A stretch of DNA of 64,000 bases from Chitinophaga ginsengisegetis (GTDB lineage: Bacteria > Bacteroidota > Bacteroidia > Chitinophagales > Chitinophagaceae), in NCBI RefSeq assembly GCF_900168065.1, contig NZ_FUZZ01000001.1, forward strand, positions 1,798,001-1,862,000. The letters are read 5' to 3'. How positions within the stretch are numbered: the stretch's first letter is position 1; every line of letters starts with the position of its first letter. Position numbers and translations under genes: made by a program. The notes beneath the pieces were generated by a model. That model saw nothing but the letters and a program-made list of their open reading frames with translations. It did not search any database and was not told the DNA's origin. This document shows, piece by piece, positions 18,563 to 27,255 of this stretch.

Positions 18563-20140
18563 ATGAAAAGGAACATCCTCTATATAATTTTATTCTCTGC
18601 TGCGCTGCAATCCGCATGCAACAAAGATTTTCTGGACAGACAACCACCATATGCCTACAGTAACGAATCCCTCTGGAAGTCGCAGGGTGACGCCCAGGCT
18701 GCGCTGAACGGCTGCTACAAAGACTGGGAAGGCGACTACACCCTGCTCTATATGGACGCTGTGAGCGATAATATGTATAGCCAATACTACTGGGAAGGCT
18801 ATACGGACTATGGCAATGGCAACATTACGCCTGCCAATACCAGCGCCTCCAAACGCTGGAGCTATACCTCCATCCAGAAATGCAACTGGTTCCTGGAAAA
18901 CGTTGATAAAACGCAGATGGACGAAACCTTAAAAACACAGTTCAAAAGCGAAGCCCGTTTCCTGAGAGCTTACCAGTACTTTACCCTGACACAGCTTTAT
19001 GGAGATGTGCCGCTGGCTAAAAATACCGTAACCACTGAAGAAGCGAATACCATTTCCAGAACAGCCGCTACCGAAGTACGCAAATTTGTATTGGATGAAC
19101 TGGCCGCTATTGCGCCTACCCTGCCGGTAAGCTACAGCGGCAGCGACGTTGGACGTATTACACAAGGTGCTGCGCTTTCCCTGAAAGCCAGGCTGGAATT
19201 GTATGATAAAAATTACGCCGCCTGTATCGCCGATTGTAAAAAGATAATGACCCTGGGTTATGAACTCTTTCCAAACTACCAGAACCTGTTCCGTATCCAG
19301 AACGAAAACAATAAAGAAGTGATCCTCGATGTACAATACAAAGAGAATGACTATCCCAATGCCGATATCGGCGTAATGCCATCTTCTTCTTTTGGCGGCT
19401 GGGGTTCCCTCGATCCTACACAGGCGCTGGTGGATGCTTACGAAATGAAAAACGGCAAACTCATCACAGATCCAACATCCGGCTATTCCGAAAATGATCC
19501 GTACAATAACAGGGACCCGCGCTTAACCGCTACCATCGTGTGCCCTGGCCAGTTGTATGAAGGTAAGTACTACAACTCCATTCAAAACACATCCGGCGAT
19601 TATTATAACGGGGATAACAATTCCAAAACGGCTTATATCCCGAAAAAATTCACGTCTAACCTCTCCGACTATACGGATATGTGGAACACCGGCCTGAATA
19701 TGATTGTGATCCGCTACGCAGAAATACTGCTCACTTATGCAGAAGCACAAATTGAATCAGGCATTATTGACAATACCGTGTATGATGCGATAGATGCTAT
19801 CAGAACCCGCGCAGGCATGCCGGCGGTAGACAGAACAGTATATAACACCGTTGATAAAATGCGTACACTGGTAAGACGCGAACGCAGGGTGGAACTGGCA
19901 CTGGAAGGCTTACGCTGGTACGATGTGCAGCGCTGGAAGATAGGCACTGCCGTTAGATCCGGCACCGTATATGGCGCCCGGCTGGGCACTGTAGACCCTA
20001 CCAATGGTAAGCTCACCCTCAGCGGGGATCATATCGCCGTAGAGCAGCGCACCTTTGTGGAAAACAGGGATTACCTCTGGCCCGTACCACAGGCAGAAAG
20101 GGATATCAACAAAAACCTGACACAAAATCCAGGCTACTAA
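18563..20140 (+). CDS. SusD/RagB family surface lipoprotein (PUL 1)
   Basis: A 525-residue lipoprotein (lipobox ending at C19, QSAC) with the SusD family features: FLDRQPP start, early SusD-like domain, TPR helices, and the C-terminal RRERRVELALEGLRWYDVQRWK block plus the end motif LWPVPQAERDINKNLTQNPGY, given here in family terms. It caps the SusC barrel and captures glycan. A strong terminator follows, so the downstream GH2 gene depends on readthrough or its own promoter. Confidence 0.95.
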   Translation: MKRNILYIILFSAALQSACNKDFLDRQPPYAYSNESLWKSQGDAQAALNGCYKDWEGDYTLLYMDAVSDNMYSQYYWEGYTDYGNGNITPANTSASKRWSYTSIQKCNWFLENVDKTQMDETLKTQFKSEARFLRAYQYFTLTQLYGDVPLAKNTVTTEEANTISRTAATEVRKFVLDELAAIAPTLPVSYSGSDVGRITQGAALSLKARLELYDKNYAACIADCKKIMTLGYELFPNYQNLFRIQNENNKEVILDVQYKENDYPNADIGVMPSSSFGGWGSLDPTQALVDAYEMKNGKLITDPTSGYSENDPYNNRDPRLTATIVCPGQLYEGKYYNSIQNTSGDYYNGDNNSKTAYIPKKFTSNLSDYTDMWNTGLNMIVIRYAEILLTYAEAQIESGIIDNTVYDAIDAIRTRAGMPAVDRTVYNTVDKMRTLVRRERRVELALEGLRWYDVQRWKIGTAVRSGTVYGARLGTVDPTNGKLTLSGDHIAVEQRTFVENRDYLWPVPQAERDINKNLTQNPGY

Positions 20141-20161
20141 TACAACTGTAACAATCAAACG

Positions 20162-20197
20162 AAATCCCGCGAGTTGAAAGATGAGCGGGATTTTTTT
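20162..20197 (+). terminator. Rho-independent terminator after SusD (PUL 1)
   Basis: The stem AAATCCCGC (20162-20170) pairs with GCGGGATTT (20185-20193) and runs into seven T residues. It lies between susD and the GH2 gene and could lower GH2 expression relative to the transporter. Confidence 0.85.
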
Positions 20198-20216
20198 ATG
20201 CTCAAAAAGTATTCAC

Positions 20217-23120
20217 ATGTATCGTTTCATTACCGGTTTGCTGGTTTGTTTTATGCTTCCTTTCACCTCGTACGCACAGCAAGCCAGGACCGTTCTTAAC
20301 TTCAATACCCACTGGGCCTTTCAAAGAGGCGATATCACCGGCGCGGAGCAGCTAACATTCAATGATAAAAACTGGTCGGGCGTCAGCATCCCGCACGTAA
20401 TGCGTATTGAGAAAAAGCATAACGGCGGTAATGCGGTATACCAGGGCATTGGCTGGTACAGGAGATATTTTAAAGTACCGCCCTCCTCCCGTAACAAAAG
20501 GATCACCATTTGTTTTGAGGGTGTGCAAACCACTGCTGAAGTATATCTCAACGGTCACAAAATAGCTACCCATACAGGCGGCTATATGGGCTTTGTGGTA
20601 GACATCAGCGGGTATGTGAACTTTGAGAAAGATAATGTGCTGGCAGTGAGAGTATCTAATAAAGATAACCCGCAGATCCCACCGGGAAAGCCGCAATCGA
20701 AGCTCGACTTCAACTACTTTGGCGGCATCTACAGGAATGTGTCGATGGTGGTTACTGAAAAAGTGTTTATCTCCCATCCGCTGGAAGCCAATAAGGTAGC
20801 CGGTGGCGGCGTGTTTATCACCTACCCTGCAGTGAGCAGCGACGCCGCGGCTGTTGCCATAAAAACCAATATCGTGAATGCTACCGGCAAACCGGTACAT
20901 ACCACGCTGAAAACAACGCTGGTAGATACCAGCGATATGCCGGTAGCAACAGCAGCCAGTGAGCAGCATATCCCTGCACAGGCAGATGCGGATATCCGGC
21001 AATCGCTTACCGTGAGCGCACCTCATTTATGGCATCCCGATCATCCTTACCTGTATCACCTGGTATCCGTTGTTTATGAAGACAATGCACCGGTGGATAG
21101 CCTTATCACGTATACGGGCATACGAAACATTGCCTTTGCTGCCGACGGCTTTTATATCAACGGAACGAAATTATACCTGCGTGGCGCTAACAGGCACCAG
21201 GCATACGAATACACCGGCGACGCAGCAACAGATAACCTGCAATACCGCGATGCCCTTCAGCTCAGGAAAGGAGGCTTTAATGCAGTGCGTGCTGCACATT
21301 ATCCCGCCTCCCCCGCATTCCTGGATGCGTGCGACAAAACAGGCTTGCTGGTGATTGCGTGCGAGCCCGGATGGCAGTTCTTCTCCAAAGATTCCCTGTT
21401 TGTTGCAAACACTTACCGCGACATACGCGAGATGATCCGCCGCGACCGCAACCACCCATCCGTTTTCCTGTGGGAAACGTCTCTCAATGAATCGCCTGCC
21501 ACGGCAGCATGGATGCAGCAGGCTGTGCAAACGGCGCGGGAGGAAATGCCCGGCAACCAGCTGTTTGTAGCCGACGATTTTAATGCACGCAGTAAAGATT
21601 ATTACAACGTTTCCTATAAAGTAGTCAATGAAGATGGCTCCGATCCTATGCCGTCACGCCCGTTTATTACCCGTGAATGGGGCGATACCTGGATGGCCGA
21701 TGCGGAAAAAGAAAACAGCCTGCGTGCCAGCAGGATGTACACGGAAAAAGGATTGATCAACCAATGCGTACTGCGGCAAAATGCCTTGAACGGGGAAACG
21801 TCTGAAGCACTGGGCGGCTACTGGGATCACGGCGGACTGGATGCCAATTCCAGGATAGGCGGTTACTTTGTGTGGAGCTACAACGATTACACCCGCGGCT
21901 CCGATCCTATCACCGCTTTCAGCGGCGTTACCGATCTTGACCGCTATGAAAAATTCAGTTACTACCAGCTCCAGGCCATGCAGGATGCGCGCAATCCCGC
22001 GTATGGTCCTGTGGTATATATTGGCAGCTACAACAACCAGCCGGCTTTGGATAGCGCGATCATGATATTCTCCAACTGCGACGCCGTACAGCTTTACCGG
22101 AACAACAAATTCTGCGGCGAAATAACCAGGGAGCAAAACGCCCGTACCGCACCTTTTGTAGCGGCCAAAGGCGGCAGCCCCTACTTTGTTTTCCACACCG
22201 GCAAATACGAGCCCGGGGAACTGAAAGCCATCGGTATCCTGGATGGGAAAGCTACCTGCACGCATATTGTAAAAACACCCGGCGCGCCTCATCACCTCGA
22301 AATTGAAATTCCGGCAGATGCTGCGGCTTCTGTTGCCGACGGCTTTTCTATGACGCCTTTTTATGTGAAGGTATGCGACCGCAACGGCACGCTTGTATCC
22401 AACGAAACCGCCGGGCAATCCTATACTGTTCAGATCAGCGTATCAGGACAAGGCGCCCTCATAGGCGGAAATATTCCGGCAGCAGGTATTGCTTTGCAGA
22501 AAACTGAAGGAGGTATTGCCTACGGTGTTATCCGTCACGCTGCCACTGCAGGAAACATACAGATCAATGTAAAGAGCGCCGGCATGGCTCCCGGCAGCAA
22601 GGTGATTAAAACAACCGCATCGCCGTATGAATACGTAAAAGATGGCGCCCACCGCCAATGGATACACGAAGATAAAAAAACGATGGCGGCGTACTATACA
22701 GACACCATCCCTGTCAAACAACTCCAGGAGATTAAGCTAACCGGCAAAGCCGGCTTTGTGCAACCTGCGGATGAAGGTTTGCGTGCGGTTATCGACGGCA
22801 ACACCGCCACAGGATGGGTATCCGGCGCAGGAAGTATTCCTGTAAGCATCACCCTGGATCTGAAAAATGAATACCAGCTGAGCGGCAGCCGCGTGGTGTG
22901 GGGAAAAGACAGCGACTGGTACACTTACAGCATTGCCGTATCCACCAATGGCAGCGACTGGGTAAGTGTAAAGAATACAGAACGGGTGTCCGGGCAAAAT
23001 TATCAGCCGGTGCTTTTCGATCATACAGCCGTGAGGTATGTCCGTTATCTTATTACCGGTATACAGCCTGAAAGCAGCAGGATTGCAGTGAAGGAAATAC
23101 AGTTATACGGGAAGAGGTAG
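20217..23120 (+). CDS. Glycoside hydrolase family 2 enzyme with C-terminal F5/8-type discoidin domain
   Basis: A 967-residue exported enzyme (signal peptide MYRFITGLLVCFMLPFTSYAQ). Domain order: GH2 sugar-binding (about 30-190), immunoglobulin-like (200-300), TIM barrel (305-600), additional beta domains, and a discoidin-like module at about 835-967 (DGNTATGWVSGAGSIPVSI). The predicted acid/base is E425 in TSLNE and the nucleophile E487 in TREWGD. GH2 includes beta-galactosidases, beta-mannosidases and beta-glucuronidases; I cannot choose with certainty, though a beta-galactosidase is most usual. The ATG at 20217 opens the signal peptide. It is the only enzyme attached to PUL 1. Confidence 0.92.
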   Translation: MYRFITGLLVCFMLPFTSYAQQARTVLNFNTHWAFQRGDITGAEQLTFNDKNWSGVSIPHVMRIEKKHNGGNAVYQGIGWYRRYFKVPPSSRNKRITICFEGVQTTAEVYLNGHKIATHTGGYMGFVVDISGYVNFEKDNVLAVRVSNKDNPQIPPGKPQSKLDFNYFGGIYRNVSMVVTEKVFISHPLEANKVAGGGVFITYPAVSSDAAAVAIKTNIVNATGKPVHTTLKTTLVDTSDMPVATAASEQHIPAQADADIRQSLTVSAPHLWHPDHPYLYHLVSVVYEDNAPVDSLITYTGIRNIAFAADGFYINGTKLYLRGANRHQAYEYTGDAATDNLQYRDALQLRKGGFNAVRAAHYPASPAFLDACDKTGLLVIACEPGWQFFSKDSLFVANTYRDIREMIRRDRNHPSVFLWETSLNESPATAAWMQQAVQTAREEMPGNQLFVADDFNARSKDYYNVSYKVVNEDGSDPMPSRPFITREWGDTWMADAEKENSLRASRMYTEKGLINQCVLRQNALNGETSEALGGYWDHGGLDANSRIGGYFVWSYNDYTRGSDPITAFSGVTDLDRYEKFSYYQLQAMQDARNPAYGPVVYIGSYNNQPALDSAIMIFSNCDAVQLYRNNKFCGEITREQNARTAPFVAAKGGSPYFVFHTGKYEPGELKAIGILDGKATCTHIVKTPGAPHHLEIEIPADAAASVADGFSMTPFYVKVCDRNGTLVSNETAGQSYTVQISVSGQGALIGGNIPAAGIALQKTEGGIAYGVIRHAATAGNIQINVKSAGMAPGSKVIKTTASPYEYVKDGAHRQWIHEDKKTMAAYYTDTIPVKQLQEIKLTGKAGFVQPADEGLRAVIDGNTATGWVSGAGSIPVSITLDLKNEYQLSGSRVVWGKDSDWYTYSIAVSTNGSDWVSVKNTERVSGQNYQPVLFDHTAVRYVRYLITGIQPESSRIAVKEIQLYGKR

Positions 23121-23203
23121 CTGAAAACAGGTTCATTAAGTGAATTCGCAGGGGTAACGCTTATGGATTTTTTTTATCTTCGTCAGGATATGAACTTCCA
23201 TTT

Positions 23204-24721
23204 ATGCATAACTCCCATTATAAAAGCATTACTTTATTGCTGCTGTTTAAAACAGGGCTGGTTTTTTCTCAAATAACAAAGGTTCCAAAACCAAAGATCC
23301 CGGATGGAACATTTTCTTTCTCCACACCGGAAGACGAAGCGTTTTCCTCCAAAGGCTTAAGTGATATATTTACTTATGTGAGAGAAAACAAAGTAAATAT
23401 TCACAGCCTTTTAATTGTACGGAATAAGAAGATCGTATTTGATGCCTGTTTTTATCCCTTTCGCTCAGATTTACGGCATGACATAGCATCGTGTACAAAA
23501 TCAATAACATCCATACTTATTGGCATAGCCATAGATAAAGGCTATATAAAGAATGAAGATCAATTGGTTTCATCATTTTTCCCGGAGATCAAACCAACCG
23601 GTAAGGATTTTGAAACATTATCAATCAAAAACCTGCTCACTATGACGTCGGGTTTTGATTGTGGCTTTTCAAATGAAGATAGCCTGTTTAATGAATTATT
23701 TCCATCAGGCAATTGGTCTGAATTTATTTTCAATATTCCTTTTGTAGCTAATCCCGGCCAGCAGTTTTCTTATTGCAGTTGCAATTATTACCTGCTGGCT
23801 GAAATTATTTACCGGGCAACCGGATCTTCCCCTGAAGATTTTGCTAAAAAATATCTCTTTAATGATTTAGAGATAAAGTCCATTTATTGGTCGAAAAATA
23901 AGAATGGTATTAATTACGGTTGGGGAGATCTTGCTCTAAAACCACTTGATCTGGCTAAAATTGGCCAACTATTGTTAGACGGTGGCAAATGGAATAATAA
24001 ATCTATTGTTTCTGCTAACTGGGTAAAGAAAGCCAGATCAATGAATACGGTGTTTCCAAACGGAAACGGCTACGGCTATGGTTTCTGGATCGAGAAGGAT
24101 CATTCCTATAATTTGGAAGGCAGGGGTACACAAAGGTTACATATCGATTCCATACACAATGCAATTGTTGTAGTTACGGCAGGAGGACTTGCTGAAGAGG
24201 AGAAGGAACGGATTGGTGATATTATTGGTAATTCGCTCCACGATGATAAAAAATTAAAAAGCGATCCGGTAGCCTTTAGTCGCTTTAAGAAAATGGAACT
24301 TCAGGCGGCAACAGCAGTGATTGATTCGCCCAGGTACATTTACAACGCTACTGAAAAAGGGAAGTTGTTTAATAAAACGATCATTTTTCCAACAAACAGT
24401 TTAGCTATTAAAAGCGCCGTAATTATATGGAATAAAGGGAATCTATCCCTTGTGTTAAAGCAAACAGGGGAACAAACCGTCACCTATCCTGTAGGAACCG
24501 GCGCCGCATATAAATTTTACCAGGATGCCGGTTCAGGCCATCTGTATGCGTTAAGAGGATATTGGAAAGCCACAAATGAATTTGAAATCGAGTTTAATAT
24601 GCTATCAAGGATTAATAAATACCTGATTGATTTTAAAATTGGTGATAATGGAAATGAAGTTTTAATTAAAGAAGGGACCCATAAAATCAATGAAGCTTTT
24701 CCGGTGTCGATAATGGATTAA
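23204..24721 (+). CDS. Serine hydrolase with beta-lactamase fold, A+T-rich
   Basis: A 505-residue exported protein with signal peptide (LLLLFKTGLVFSQ). The beta-lactamase-type domain spans about residues 50-345; the SxxK motif is S96-C-T-K99 and the second motif lies in FSYCSCNYYLL. A further ~130 residues form a C-terminal domain of unknown role. The gene is visibly richer in A+T than its neighbours. Its stop codon falls within the remnant of another gene (24717-24803), so this gene was probably placed here by recombination. Substrate unknown. Confidence 0.88.
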   Translation: MHNSHYKSITLLLLFKTGLVFSQITKVPKPKIPDGTFSFSTPEDEAFSSKGLSDIFTYVRENKVNIHSLLIVRNKKIVFDACFYPFRSDLRHDIASCTKSITSILIGIAIDKGYIKNEDQLVSSFFPEIKPTGKDFETLSIKNLLTMTSGFDCGFSNEDSLFNELFPSGNWSEFIFNIPFVANPGQQFSYCSCNYYLLAEIIYRATGSSPEDFAKKYLFNDLEIKSIYWSKNKNGINYGWGDLALKPLDLAKIGQLLLDGGKWNNKSIVSANWVKKARSMNTVFPNGNGYGYGFWIEKDHSYNLEGRGTQRLHIDSIHNAIVVVTAGGLAEEEKERIGDIIGNSLHDDKKLKSDPVAFSRFKKMELQAATAVIDSPRYIYNATEKGKLFNKTIIFPTNSLAIKSAVIIWNKGNLSLVLKQTGEQTVTYPVGTGAAYKFYQDAGSGHLYALRGYWKATNEFEIEFNMLSRINKYLIDFKIGDNGNEVLIKEGTHKINEAFPVSIMD

Positions 24722-24803
24722 AAAGGTAAAAAGCAGCAGTGTGGTAAATGAGCCGTATCCATCGGACCATTTGCCGGTGGTAGCGGAGATTGTTATAAAA
24801 TAA
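24717..24803 (+). pseudogene. 3' remnant of an endonuclease/exonuclease/phosphatase-family gene
   Basis: About 28 codons in the frame ending with TAA at 24801-24803 encode IKKVKSSSVVNEPYPSDHLP followed by VVAEIVIK. The segment NEPYPSDHLPVVAE is the C-terminal catalytic signature (SDHxPV) of the EEP (DNase I-like) superfamily. No start or upstream body exists; the remnant begins where the serine hydrolase gene ends. A terminator follows it. It is read as the leftover 3' end of a gene replaced by the serine hydrolase. Confidence 0.7.
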
Positions 24804-24813
24804 TGTATTTCAG

Positions 24814-24848
24814 GCCGCGTAAATCTTAGGGTTTATGCGGCTTTATTG
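24814..24848 (+). terminator. Terminator between the EEP remnant and the ATP-grasp gene
   Basis: GCCGCGTAAA (24814-24823) pairs with TTTATGCGGC (24832-24841), with one G-T wobble, and is followed by a T-rich tract. It separates the plus-strand serine hydrolase from the convergent ATP-grasp gene. Confidence 0.75.
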
Positions 24849-24850
24849 TT

Positions 24851-25573
24851 TTAAGAATTCTTATTCACTGTTGCTTCTATAATACAATCAATTACCTTTC
24901 CCGCGTTACAATTATTAAGCCCTGCGCCCCAGCAGGCATTAAACTCGAGAACAAACCAACCTATTGATTCATTAAAAGCTATGTCAACGACAACGACATT
25001 CGGTAGTAAGGTCTTGTGACTATTCATAAAATCTGTCAAAAAAGCTCTTCCTGCTGTTAGGTCAGCAGTGCCTTCATATAAGGCAATATCTTTAATCACA
25101 CCATCCATAATAAAGGCCCGCGCTTCCGCCTGAATTTCATCTACAACTGATGACACTAAAATCTCTTCATTGTCTGGCAAACCTGTTGTTATCTGTCTGA
25201 AATCAGATATGGTCTGAAAAATGCCGGCAGTAAATATTTTCGGGACAACGGGTTTAATAAAAACGGGAAAGTCATTTTCTACAACTTGTCCTACTTGTTT
25301 TAACTCAATATGCCGCCTGATCCATTTGTTTTCCAACCGGGCTATTAATGTATCATCCGGAGAAAGAAGGTCAACATTATAAATCTGGGCAAGTACCAAC
25401 GCAAATGTCTGGTTTCCATAAATTGCGATCGGTTGTTTTGTCAAAACTTCATCCTTCACCCAATATTTCCCCAATCGCCTTATAGTTCCACCGCTATCTG
25501 TCCAGGTTGCAAAAATCTGTTCAAATTCATTATCCGTCTTTTCTGGTATCAGCAGTATAGGGAAAATCTTCAT
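24851..25573 (-). CDS. ATP-grasp domain protein, R2K-clade-like
   Basis: A 240-residue soluble protein. The central FPVFIKPV with its lysine, the acidic EILVSSVVDEIQAEARAF, and the C-terminal WFVLEFNACWGAGLNNC (metal-binding N and E near the end) match the ATP-grasp fold, most like the small R2K clade. ATP-grasp enzymes join a carboxylate to an amine or thiol using ATP; R2K members are often found in peptide-modification or conflict settings. Here no partner gene is adjacent. Like the serine hydrolase it is A+T-rich compared with the rest of the window. Substrate unknown. Confidence 0.75.
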   Translation of the reverse strand: MKIFPILLIPEKTDNEFEQIFATWTDSGGTIRRLGKYWVKDEVLTKQPIAIYGNQTFALVLAQIYNVDLLSPDDTLIARLENKWIRRHIELKQVGQVVENDFPVFIKPVVPKIFTAGIFQTISDFRQITTGLPDNEEILVSSVVDEIQAEARAFIMDGVIKDIALYEGTADLTAGRAFLTDFMNSHKTLLPNVVVVDIAFNESIGWFVLEFNACWGAGLNNCNAGKVIDCIIEATVNKNS

Positions 25574-25749
25574 GCAGAAATAATTTAAGAAGTTCTGCTA
25601 AAAATAAGACAAAATTGTTATCCATATATAATTAGTAACGTTCTACAAATTGACTCATGATAACATTAGAGCAATGTCTTCCTGTTTGCTACGGGGAATA
25701 ATTTTTGTATAAAAAAACATAAATCCAATCTCTCAAAAAACTCCCCGTT

Positions 25750-26163
25750 ATGACATCATTCACAGACTTCTTCACTGCATATGGTCGTGCCTCCCTGGCA
25801 AACGACGCCGAAATTATCGCCAACTGCTATGCAGAAAACTTCATGGCCGCAGGGCCATCAGGAAACATGACTTTTAAGAACGATGAAAAGTTCACGCAAT
25901 GGCTGGAAGAGATGTTTAAATTTAACCGGAAGATTGGCATGCAGGAAATGAAAGTCATTAAAGTGGAAACATCGCCGATGGGGGAATATTACACCAGGGC
26001 GTTGGTGAGGTGGGGAGCTGTTTACTCAAAAAATACAAGTGAGATCATTGAATTTGAGATTACTTACATTTTATATCACGTTAATGATGCACTCAAAATA
26101 ATCATGTATGTTAGCCATGAAAACGAGGAAGATGTTTTAAAAGAAAAAGGAATCATCCCTTAG
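25750..26163 (+). CDS. NTF2-like (SnoaL-type) small protein
   Basis: A 137-residue cytoplasmic protein. The opening FTDFFTAYGRASLANDAEIIANCYAENFMAAGPSG, in family terms, is the helical start of the NTF2-like cone fold (DUF4440/SnoaL group), followed by the beta-sheet part ending with YILYHVNDALKIIMYVSHE. This fold houses small-molecule-binding proteins and enzymes. No catalytic residues can be assigned. A second member of the same fold follows 37 bp downstream. Confidence 0.8.
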   Translation: MTSFTDFFTAYGRASLANDAEIIANCYAENFMAAGPSGNMTFKNDEKFTQWLEEMFKFNRKIGMQEMKVIKVETSPMGEYYTRALVRWGAVYSKNTSEIIEFEITYILYHVNDALKIIMYVSHENEEDVLKEKGIIP

Positions 26164-26200
26164 CGCGCCGGGAACAATTCAGTATATTGTAAGAAAAAAA

Positions 26201-26674
26201 ATGCGCCCTGTTATATTCAGCCTCCTACTAACCATCATCAGCACCTCACTCTATGCCCAATCGCAGGAAGAAGCGGTGAAAGCCACTATTAACCAGTTGT
26301 TCACGGCCATGAATAATTCAGACAGCGTTGCAGTAGCCGCCTGTTTCGCACCGGGAGCAGTATTGCAGTCGGTAGCGGAAACCAAAGCAGGTAAGGATAC
26401 CATCCGTACTACTACTATCCATGAATTTGCGTCGTTTATAGGCAAGTTGCCGCTCAATGCGGCCGACGAGCGTATCGTGTTTGGCAGCATCCTGATAGAT
26501 GGCCGGCTGGCTTCCGTATGGACTCCCTACCGCTTCTTTTTCAAAGGGCAGTTCTCCCACTGCGGGGTGGACTCCTTTCAAATGGTGAAGCTCCCCGATG
26601 GATGGAAGATCCAGTATCTCATTGATACCAGGCGCAAAGATAATTGCGAGGAAGCAGCTGCCGCCGGGAGATGA
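26201..26674 (+). CDS. Exported NTF2-like (SnoaL-type) protein
   Basis: A 157-residue protein with a signal peptide (MRPVIFSLLLTIISTSLYAQ), so it acts outside the cytoplasm. After that comes an NTF2-like fold: helix KATINQLFTAMNNSDSVAVAACF, then strands ending SFQMVKLPDGWKIQYLIDTR. Function unknown; DUF4440-type annotation is likely. An 11-bp minisatellite begins about 10 bp after its stop. Confidence 0.82.
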   Translation: MRPVIFSLLLTIISTSLYAQSQEEAVKATINQLFTAMNNSDSVAVAACFAPGAVLQSVAETKAGKDTIRTTTIHEFASFIGKLPLNAADERIVFGSILIDGRLASVWTPYRFFFKGQFSHCGVDSFQMVKLPDGWKIQYLIDTRRKDNCEEAAAAGR

Positions 26675-26682
26675 CATTACTC

Positions 26683-26859
26683 CCTCCATACTTCCCGCAT
26701 ACTTCTCAGATACTTCTTGGATACTTAGGAGTCGTCTATGCATCGTATTCCCCATACAGTCCCCATACAGTCCCCATACAGTCCCTATACAGTCCCCATA
26801 CTGTTCCCATACACTCACCATACACTCATGATACACTCTCCATACACTCCCCATACACT
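26683..26859 (+). repeat. 11-bp minisatellite, about 16 units
   Basis: Units follow an 11-bp period. Early units are CCTCCATACTT, CCCGCATACTT, CTCAGATACTT and CTTGGATACTT (26683-26726), then two degenerate ones with a 1-nt slip, then CCCCATACAGT three times (26750-26782), CCCTATACAGT, CCCCATACTGT, TCCCATACACT, CACCATACACT, CATGATACACT, CTCCATACACT and CCCCATACACT (to 26859). ATAC is the conserved core. The array is open in several frames on both strands only because of its composition; I do not call a gene. Confidence 0.93.
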
Positions 26860-26883
26860 ATCAATAAAAAGGGCCTGGCATAA

Positions 26884-27045
26884 TCCGGCAAAAAGCGGCA
26901 AAAACGGCGGATTTGTTTCCCCACCAACCCAACATGGCATAATTTCGAAGAACTGGTGAATGCAGGTTTCCACATGATCAGTTCAGATACCGGCAAGCTG
27001 CCTGCCGTCCGGATATCTGTCCCATGTTTTGAATCGATCAAATAA
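26884..27045 (+). pseudogene. Possible C-terminal gene remnant before the B12 leader
   Basis: A 53-codon frame without a start codon ends at TAA 27043-27045. Its last ~37 codons read like coding sequence (TWHNFEELVNAGFHM, then ISSDTGKLPAVRISVP), with ordinary codon use. I recognise no family. It may be a decayed gene whose front was lost, possibly near the minisatellite, or chance. Confidence 0.3.
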
Positions 27046-27058
27046 TAACCTACTTTTG
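27028..27058 (+). promoter_or_regulatory. Promoter of the B12-uptake operon
   Basis: TTTG at 27028-27031 and TACTTTTG at 27051-27058, spaced by 19 bp, match the Bacteroidota -33/-7 consensus (TTTG...TAnnTTTG). Transcription would begin just before the cobalamin riboswitch. Confidence 0.75.
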
Positions 27059-27065
27059 CCCCGCT

Positions 27066-27244
27066 ATGGTTCAGGTATGTCCACTCCGGATATGCCTGAT
27101 TAAAAGGGAACTCGGGTGAAAATCCCGGACAGTCCCGCTGCTGTAAGTCTCATATAATGCTCAGGCATCGCCAATCAGACCACTGTTGAACGTTCAATGG
27201 GAAGGTCGCCTGAAGCAGAGATAAGTCAGAATACCTGCCATACG
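27066..27244 (+). ncRNA. Cobalamin (B12) riboswitch upstream of the BtuB-like receptor
   Basis: The conserved core is present: AAAAGGGAA followed by CGGGTGAAAATCCCGGACAG, CCCGCTGCTGTAAGT, and the B12 box AAGTCAGAATACCTGCC at 27223-27239. Adenosyl- or other cobalamin binding should reduce expression of the receptor operator's downstream genes by hiding the translation start or stopping transcription. The B12 box deviates from the common AAGCCAGGAGACCTGCC. A strong promoter lies just before it. Confidence 0.93.
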
Positions 27245-27255
27245 ACTGATTTTTT

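Noticed and set aside
21654..22418. 254-codon minus-strand frame opposite the GH2 gene
   Set aside because: Antisense shadow without domains; the GH2 frame is intact along this stretch.
26683..26859. CRISPR array
   Set aside because: Units are contiguous 11-bp repeats without spacers and no cas genes are present.
26644..26959. Overlapping repeat-rich frames (PYSPHTVPIQ type) through the minisatellite
   Set aside because: An 11-bp repeat gives all frames in rotation and no stop by chance; there is no signal, start context or conservation argument.
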